Shown piece after piece: positions 1 through 4,190 of a DNA stretch of 5,923 nt (position 1 is the first letter of the stretch; each line of letters starts with the position of its first letter). This DNA comes from Deltaproteobacteria bacterium. Its GTDB lineage: Bacteria; Desulfobacterota; Desulfovibrionia; Desulfovibrionales; Desulfovibrionaceae. The position numbers and the translations under genes are program-made. Below the pieces are notes generated by a model. It was not told the DNA's origin. It did no database searches and saw only the letters and a program-made list of their open reading frames with translations. The stretch spans positions 1-5,923 of the forward strand of contig JAJBSY010000153.1 of assembly GCA_020861205.1 (NCBI GenBank). The letters are read 5' to 3'.

Positions 1-678
1 GTGTTTTTCAACCGCGAACCGGACCTGAACAGTATAAAGGCATACAGCAACGCCCGGTTCGTGGGCACCGACGCCTTTGACGCCGGGGTTATGCAGGGAG
101 ACATCATCCAAAGCCTGTGGGAAAGGCATCCCGAATACGACAGAAACGGCGACGGCCAATGCCAATACGTCATGATCCAGGCCAACATCGACAATCCCGA
201 GGCCGTCGCCCGCACGGAATACAGCGTGCGGCAGGCCAGGGAAAAAGGCGTCGTCATGCAGCAGGTCGGCGAAACCTTGTTTTGCGGCTGGGACGAGACC
301 ATGGCCTACGACGCCATGAGCCTGCTTTTTCCCCTGTATGCCGACACGGTGGAACTGGTTATTTCCAACAACGATTCCATGGCGCTCGGCGCCATCCGGG
401 TTATGCAGGAATACGGCTACAACCTGGAAGGCGGCGACCCGGCCAAGTTCATCCCCGTCGTGGGGGTCGACGCCATTCCGCAGGCGGCCGAGGCCATCCG
501 CAAGGGTATCATGAGCGCCACCGTCGCGCAGGACGACAAGGCCATGGGCTCGGCGATCGGCACCATGCTCCTGAACGTGCTCGCCGGGAAAGACTACCTG
601 GAAGGGATGTCCTATCCATGGGATGCGAGCGGTATCGCCATCCGCATTCCCTATTCGCGGTTTTCAGGCCACAACTAG
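1..678 (+). CDS. mglB: Galactose/glucose-binding periplasmic protein, MglB-type (5' truncated)
   Basis: This is a substrate-binding protein of a sugar ABC importer; it captures hexose in the periplasm for an MglA/MglC-type transporter. Residue 1 here is the Val of the VFFN motif, so the signal peptide and roughly the first 87 mature residues lie outside the window and the GTG at base 1 is an internal codon. Compared from memory with E. coli MglB, the calcium loop is intact (D47, N49, D51, Q53, Q55, with E118 as the distant ligand). Several sugar contacts are also kept: N4 (N91), R71 (R158), W97 (W183), N124 (N211) and D157 (D236). Three contact positions differ: N65 for H152, E67 for D154 and Q177 for N256. 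About eight extra residues lie near 138-150. No mglA or mglC follows, so the gene is last in its operon or solitary. The family call is firm; the exact sugar is not. Confidence 0.88.
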   Translation: MFFNREPDLNSIKAYSNARFVGTDAFDAGVMQGDIIQSLWERHPEYDRNGDGQCQYVMIQANIDNPEAVARTEYSVRQAREKGVVMQQVGETLFCGWDETMAYDAMSLLFPLYADTVELVISNNDSMALGAIRVMQEYGYNLEGGDPAKFIPVVGVDAIPQAAEAIRKGIMSATVAQDDKAMGSAIGTMLLNVLAGKDYLEGMSYPWDASGIAIRIPYSRFSGHN

Positions 679-716
679 GCGCCCCGGGAATCATTCCGGC
701 TAACCGCGCGGAGCCC

Positions 717-747
717 GGCGCGAAAAGCCGTTCGCGGCGCCTTTCTT
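717..747 (+). terminator. Probable rho-independent terminator after the mglB-like gene
   Basis: GGCGCGAA (717-724) faces TTCGCGGCGCC (731-741) across a six-base loop, with an unpaired three-base bulge in the right arm, followed directly by TTTCTT (742-747). It starts 39 bases after the stop codon. The stem is imperfect and the T-tract short, so this is a moderate call. It would separate the sugar-binding gene from dinB. Confidence 0.42.
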
Positions 748-841
748 GTCGATGCCGTCTCGGCAACGAAGGAACGCCTCCAGGCTGGATTCCGCCCTGG
801 CGCGCATTGCCATCGACCCCGCCCGGACATATGGTGTATCC

Positions 842-2128
842 ATGCAACGCTGGATCATGCATATCGACATGGATGCCTTCTACGCCTCGGTGGAGCAGCA
901 TGACGACCCGTCGTTGAAGGGTCTGCCCGTCATCATCGGCGGGGGACTCCGGGGCGTTGTCAGCGCGGCATCCTATGAAGCCCGCAGGTACGGCGTACGG
1001 AGCGCCATGCCCATGTTCCGGGCACGCAAACTGTGCCCGGAGGGGGTGTTCCTGCGCGGCCGCATGGCCCGGTACGCGGCAGTCTCCCGCGAAATCATGG
1101 CCGTACTGCAAGCCTTTTCCCCTCTTGTTGAAAAAGCCTCGGTGGACGAAGCCTACCTTGACGCTACCGGGCTGCATCGCGTTATCGGCCCGGTGGAAAC
1201 CATGGCCCGCGAAGTGAAAAATACGGTCAGGGAAACCACGGGGCTCACCTGCTCCATCGGGCTCGCGCCCGTCAAGTTCCTGGCGAAAATCGACTCCGAC
1301 CTGGACAAGCCCGACGGATTGACCGTCATTTACCCGCGGGACGTTCCCGCGTTTCTGGCGAAACTCCCCATCGGCGACATTCCCGGAGTCGGCAAAAAAA
1401 CGCTGCCCACCCTGGACAGGCTCGGTGTAAGGTTCGCGGCCGACGTCGCCCGCTATCCGAGGGATTTTTGGATCCGCCGGTTCGGCAAGTTTGGCGGCGT
1501 GCTTTTTGACCGGGCGAGCGGCAAGGACGAGCGACCGGTCGTTCCGTATGAGCCGCCCAAGTCCGAAAGCGCGGAAAACACGTTCGAGGAGGATACGGAC
1601 GACAGGGAATTTCTCGTCACCTGGCTTCTCCGCCAGTCCGAGCGCGTCGGGCGTTCCCTCAGGAAACAGCACCTGGCGGGACGCACGGTCACGCTGAAGG
1701 TAAAATTCGCGGATTTCACAACGCTGACCCGCGCCCGGACCCTGCCGGAGCGGACAAACGTGACCAGGGTCATTTTCGATACGGCCGTCTCCCTGCTGGA
1801 GGACCTGGCGCCCAAGGACAAGCTCCGGCTCATCGGGGTCGGCGTCTCGCATTTTGAGGACGGCGATAAAAGTCCCGAGCCCGTCACGCGGCAGCTCTCT
1901 CTTCTTGACGCCGCCCCGGAGGAAGCCCCTTTTGCCGGACCGTCCGTGGACCTCACCCGTGAGCGCGCCCTGGACGCGGCCATGGACGCGGTGCGTGAGA
2001 AGTTCGGGGTGAACATGGTCGTGCGCGGACGGTTGCTGGAACAGGAGGCGAAGCCGCGCGAACCGAAACTGCGCCGGGGTGAGAAAAAGGACGTATCCCG
2101 CCACGCGGACGAAGAAAATAGCCCGTAA
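842..2128 (+). CDS. dinB: DNA polymerase IV (Y-family translesion polymerase)
   Basis: This is an error-prone Y-family polymerase that copies past DNA lesions, recruited by the sliding clamp. The 428 residues cover the whole family fold. Catalytic acidic residues are D9 (in HIDMD) and D102-E103 (in SVDEAYLD). Y14 occupies the steric-gate position that excludes ribonucleotides. The fingers motif with YEARRYGVRSAMP is at 45-57, a helix-hairpin-helix (GDIPGVGKKT) at 178-187, and the little-finger domain at about 240-400. QLSLLD at 351-356 fits a beta-clamp binding motif but lies internally; a charged tail of about 30 residues follows the last domain. ATG 842 was chosen because it puts the first catalytic Asp at residue 9, as in the family. 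The frame stays open upstream to TTG 746 and ATG 752, but that part resembles no polymerase. There is no good ribosome binding site before 842. I see no SOS box of the E. coli CTGT-N8-ACAG type upstream. Confidence 0.95.
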   Translation: MQRWIMHIDMDAFYASVEQHDDPSLKGLPVIIGGGLRGVVSAASYEARRYGVRSAMPMFRARKLCPEGVFLRGRMARYAAVSREIMAVLQAFSPLVEKASVDEAYLDATGLHRVIGPVETMAREVKNTVRETTGLTCSIGLAPVKFLAKIDSDLDKPDGLTVIYPRDVPAFLAKLPIGDIPGVGKKTLPTLDRLGVRFAADVARYPRDFWIRRFGKFGGVLFDRASGKDERPVVPYEPPKSESAENTFEEDTDDREFLVTWLLRQSERVGRSLRKQHLAGRTVTLKVKFADFTTLTRARTLPERTNVTRVIFDTAVSLLEDLAPKDKLRLIGVGVSHFEDGDKSPEPVTRQLSLLDAAPEEAPFAGPSVDLTRERALDAAMDAVREKFGVNMVVRGRLLEQEAKPREPKLRRGEKKDVSRHADEENSP

Positions 2129-2132
2129 CGAC

Positions 2133-2159
2133 TTGATTTGCCTTTCCGGACACTATAGA
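2133..2159 (+). promoter_or_regulatory. Weak candidate promoter for the YIP1 gene
   Basis: TTGATT (2133-2138) and TATAGA (2154-2159) each match four of six positions of the sigma-70 boxes but are 15 bases apart, shorter than the usual 17. It lies just after the dinB stop, in an AT-richer patch, and is the best promoter-like pair in this 141-base gap. Read-through from dinB is equally possible. Confidence 0.22.
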
Positions 2160-2222
2160 CTTGGCAATACGCCGGTTTTCCCGGCGCGCGGCCGGACGCG
2201 CTCCGCCATGCGGCGCAGCCGC

Positions 2223-2259
2223 CGGGCGTTTCGCCGGACCAGGAACACCGCCCGTTTTT
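2223..2259 (+). terminator. Terminator- or attenuator-like hairpin before the YIP1 gene
   Basis: CGGGCG (2223-2228) is complementary to CGCCCG (2249-2254), followed at once by TTTTT (2255-2259). The loop is 20 bases. The left arm can instead pair locally with CGCCGG (2232-2237), so two structures exclude each other. The T-tract ends 10 bases before the ATG of the next gene, leaving no room for a promoter in between. It may end part of the dinB transcripts, act as an attenuator, or be chance in GC-rich DNA. Confidence 0.25.
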
Positions 2260-2264
2260 GAAGG
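2260..2264 (+). promoter_or_regulatory. Ribosome binding site of the YIP1 gene
   Basis: GAAGG lies five bases before ATG 2270 and supports that start over the in-frame TTG at 2258, which would overlap it and has no such site at the right distance. Confidence 0.55.
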
Positions 2265-2269
2265 TACGT

Positions 2270-3193
2270 ATGCAGATCCATTGCCCCGTATGCGATTATT
2301 CCCGCGAGGTGAACCTCGCCAAGGTGCCGCCCACGGCGGAATTCGCCACCTGTCCCAAGTGCCGCCATCGGTTCCGGTTCCGCGCCGTGGACCTTGACGC
2401 CGTGGAGCATGAGGCGGCCCCGCCGCAGCCGGACCCCGCGCACGGCGACGTCTGGGACGCCATGGATTCCCTCCAGGACCGATGGAAAAATCGGGATTCC
2501 GCCGCAGCCGGGCAGGAAGACGGGGAGAGCCGAAGCGAAGGCGTTTATGGACCGGCCCGGGACGAGGACGTCGCCATTCCCTGGGAAAATCCGCGCTATC
2601 TGGGCTATTGGCAAAGCTTTTTACGCACATCCCTTTGGGCTCTTCTGCAACCCTCCAATTTTTTCGCCACCCTGAGCCGCCGCCCCGCCTTGCTTCCGGC
2701 ACTCGGGTTCTACCTGATTCTCGGCTGCGCCCAGCACGTGCTGAGCGTCATCTGGACCTACGCGGTGGGCTCGATGGTGCGGGAGCGGGTCGTCGCCACC
2801 GTGGGCGAGGCGGCTTTTGAACAGGTCTTCACCAATGTTTTCGATAATTCCCTGTTTACCCCGGCCGTGCTTTCCGTGCCCTTCCAGCTTGCCATTCAGC
2901 TTTTCCTGACCGCCGCCGTGGTCCACCTGTTTGTACGGCTCATCAGCCCCCGGACGGCCGACTTCGCCCTGTCGTTCAAAGTCGTCGCGTACGCCGGCGT
3001 GGGGTTCGCCCTCTCTCTGATACCGGTCGCCGGCCTGTTCGCCGGGCCGGCCTGGTATTTCGTCCTGTTGCTCATCGGTTGCCGCAACGCGTTCAACATG
3101 CCGTGGAACAAGACCGTGGTGGCCGTCGCGCCGCTGTACCTGCTGCTTTTGTTCGCGGCCATGGCCCAGTATTCCCAGTTCACGGGCGGATGA
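2270..3193 (+). CDS. Zinc-ribbon plus YIP1-family membrane protein
   Basis: This is a 307-residue inner-membrane protein of unknown function. Residues 1-37 form a zinc ribbon with cysteines C5, C8, C28 and C31 (CPVC and CPKC knuckles), like the short MJ0042-type zinc fingers at the start of many deltaproteobacterial proteins. Residues about 41-105 are a hydrophilic, acidic linker with many Pro, Asp and Glu. From about 109 there is a YIP1-like domain: an amphipathic lead-in (WQSFLRTSLWALLQPSNFF, 114-132), then hydrophobic segments near 140-163, 198-226, 235-256, 257-272 and 282-299. The small C-terminal tail carries no motif. Bacterial YIP1-domain proteins have no settled role; eukaryotic relatives act in membrane trafficking, which cannot be carried over. 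The start at ATG 2270 puts the first cysteine knuckle at residue 5, as usual in this architecture. The gene stands alone between dinB and a long non-coding stretch. Confidence 0.85.
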   Translation: MQIHCPVCDYSREVNLAKVPPTAEFATCPKCRHRFRFRAVDLDAVEHEAAPPQPDPAHGDVWDAMDSLQDRWKNRDSAAAGQEDGESRSEGVYGPARDEDVAIPWENPRYLGYWQSFLRTSLWALLQPSNFFATLSRRPALLPALGFYLILGCAQHVLSVIWTYAVGSMVRERVVATVGEAAFEQVFTNVFDNSLFTPAVLSVPFQLAIQLFLTAAVVHLFVRLISPRTADFALSFKVVAYAGVGFALSLIPVAGLFAGPAWYFVLLLIGCRNAFNMPWNKTVVAVAPLYLLLLFAAMAQYSQFTGG

Positions 3194-3537
3194 CCCGCGC
3201 GGGGAGTTCCTGATCCGACTCTCAATTCTTTCGGCCGATCTCCTTGTGGCGGCGACGATGCCGCCCCGCCAACCGCATCCGCCGTCCTCGTGCCGGATCC
3301 TGATGGTCGGCTCGGGTGCCCCACGGCCGCATCCCGTTTCCGCAGTCCAACGCGACGACGAGGTACAACCGTTATCGGAAAAAAGACGCGGCGTGCAGCG
3401 CTTTTTGACATCATCACGGTACTCGACCCCTTCGACGCCCAATGATCGACCGGCCAAACCGTGTCATTCCCGCCTCCGGATACTCCCGAAACCCGGCCCT
3501 TCCGGTTCCGTAAAAGCGTATTTTAAGGCTTTACTTT
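3194..3537. other. Non-coding stretch between the YIP1 gene and the Fur box
   Basis: I find no convincing gene here. The open frame at 3246-3539 (+) gives a low-complexity Pro/Arg/Ser-rich product without a recognisable motif, and minus-strand frames run through the YIP1 gene. Visible items are the palindrome CCCGCGCGGG (3194-3203) right after the YIP1 stop, a 6-bp hairpin GGCGGC/GCCGCC (3248-3253 with 3260-3265) without a T-tract, and the hairpin at 3380-3406, listed separately. The sequence becomes AT-rich only after about 3510, where flavodoxin control begins. Confidence 0.6.
3379..3406. terminator. Terminator-like hairpin with A- and T-tracts on its two sides
   Basis: AAAAAG (3380-3385) and CGC (3387-3389) pair with GCG (3398-3400) and CTTTTT (3401-3406), with one bulged A at 3386 and an eight-base loop. 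On the plus strand five T close it; on the minus strand the run of six A at 3379-3384 gives six T. It could end YIP1 transcripts about 190 bases past the stop, or a leftward transcript starting near the Fur box. Confidence 0.5.
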
Positions 3538-3556
3538 GATATTGAAATTCATTATC
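3538..3556. promoter_or_regulatory. Fur box upstream of flavodoxin
   Basis: Bases 3538-3556 read GATATTGAA-A-TTCATTATC. This matches the 19-base E. coli Fur consensus at 16 positions and is a 9-1-9 inverted repeat in which the half-sites agree at eight of nine positions. It sits in an AT-rich island in otherwise GC-rich DNA, 116 bases before the flavodoxin ATG. Promoter elements probably overlap it: TTGATA (3536-3541, five of six to the -35 box) or TTTACT (3530-3535). No clean -10 box is visible; TATCTA (3553-3558) lies 17 bases after TTTACT. Fur with iron bound here would block transcription, so flavodoxin should be made when iron is low. Confidence 0.8.
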
Positions 3557-3657
3557 TATTTGCTGTTGTCATTTTTACCCGAGCCGCCCAGGAGACCCTA
3601 TGCCCGCGATAGTCCGCCGATGTAGGCATTGCAGTCGGTACATGCCGCGTATCCAGC

Positions 3658-3664
3658 AAGGAGG
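3658..3664 (+). promoter_or_regulatory. Strong ribosome binding site of flavodoxin
   Basis: AAGGAGG is a near-perfect Shine-Dalgarno sequence eight bases before ATG 3673. It is the strongest such site in the window and suggests high expression once the gene is derepressed. Confidence 0.9.
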
Positions 3665-3672
3665 ATTTCTTC

Positions 3673-4119
3673 ATGGCCAATGTGCTTATCGTGTACGGGT
3701 CCACCACGGGCAATACGGAGAGCGTGGCGAACGACATCGCCGGGATTCTTAAAGGCGACGGCAACGACGTGACCGTGCTCGACGCGGGCAGGGCGACCCC
3801 GGCGGGCCTGTGCGCGGGGCGGGATTGCGTGCTGTTCGGGTGCTCCACCTGGGGAGACGACTCCGTCGAATTTCAGGACGATTTCGTTCCCCTGTTCGAA
3901 GCCTTCGATTCCATCGGCGTGTCCGGCGTGAAGGCGGCCGCCTTCGGGTGCGGCGACTCCAGCTACACTTACTTCTGCGGCGCCGTGGATTCCATCGATG
4001 AAAAGCTCAAGGAACTCCGCGCGAAGGTGATCGCGCCCGGTCTCAAGATCGACGGCGACCCTTCCGAAGCCGCCGACGACATAGAATCCTGGGCCAAGGA
4101 GGTCATGGCCGCGCTTTAG
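3673..4119 (+). CDS. fld: Short-chain flavodoxin (FMN electron carrier)
   Basis: This is a cytoplasmic one-electron carrier with bound FMN that replaces ferredoxin in low-potential reactions. The 148 residues equal the length of D. vulgaris flavodoxin, and the key residues fall at the same numbers. The phosphate loop is STTGNT at 10-15. W60 (in CSTWGDDS) and Y98 (in GCGDSSYTYFCGAVD) are the aromatic residues that sandwich the isoalloxazine ring, and D95 and the 93-102 loop are kept. The 20-residue insertion of long-chain flavodoxins is absent. Four cysteines are present (C47, C52, C57, C93) plus C102. The gene is monocistronic: it has its own Fur-box leader of about 115 bases and its own terminator 20 bases after the stop. 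It converges with the ABC transporter gene. Confidence 0.97.
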   Translation: MANVLIVYGSTTGNTESVANDIAGILKGDGNDVTVLDAGRATPAGLCAGRDCVLFGCSTWGDDSVEFQDDFVPLFEAFDSIGVSGVKAAAFGCGDSSYTYFCGAVDSIDEKLKELRAKVIAPGLKIDGDPSEAADDIESWAKEVMAAL

Positions 4120-4137
4120 TATCCGCAAAACGTCCGT

Positions 4138-4169
4138 AAAAAAGGACGCTGTTCGCACGGCGTCCTTTT
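4138..4169. terminator. Bidirectional terminator between flavodoxin and the ABC transporter
   Basis: AAAAGGACGC (4140-4149) is perfectly complementary to GCGTCCTTTT (4160-4169) with a ten-base loop. Six A precede or enter the left arm (4138-4143) and four T end the right arm, so it works as an intrinsic terminator in both directions. It lies between the convergent stop codons at 4119 and 4191. Confidence 0.9.
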
Positions 4170-4190
4170 CGTAGCAACGGCTTGTTCCTT

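Noticed and set aside
681..700. Short inverted repeat GGAA/TTCC after the sugar-binding gene
   Set aside because: Only four base pairs before a mismatch and no T-tract; the 717-747 structure is a better terminator.
746..841. N-terminal extension of dinB from TTG 746 or ATG 752
   Set aside because: The extra 30-32 residues resemble no polymerase sequence, would begin at the end of the putative terminator, and the family starts a few residues before the HIDMD motif.
509..2104. Long minus-strand open frame (531 codons) opposite dinB
   Set aside because: It is antisense to a clear dinB gene; GC-rich third positions keep the opposite strand free of stops. The product has no recognisable domain and is rich in Arg, Gly and Pro.
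3194..3203. Palindrome CCCGCGCGGG directly after the YIP1 stop as a terminator
   Set aside because: It leaves no adequate loop and no T-tract follows; expected by chance in DNA of this composition.
2621..3457. Minus-strand open frame (278 codons) through the YIP1 gene
   Set aside because: Most of it is the complement of the membrane-domain coding sequence; no motif, no ribosome binding site of note.
3246..3539. Plus-strand open frame of 97 codons in the intergenic stretch
   Set aside because: Low-complexity Pro/Ser/Arg composition, runs through the terminator-like hairpin and into the Fur-box promoter region, and has no recognisable domain.
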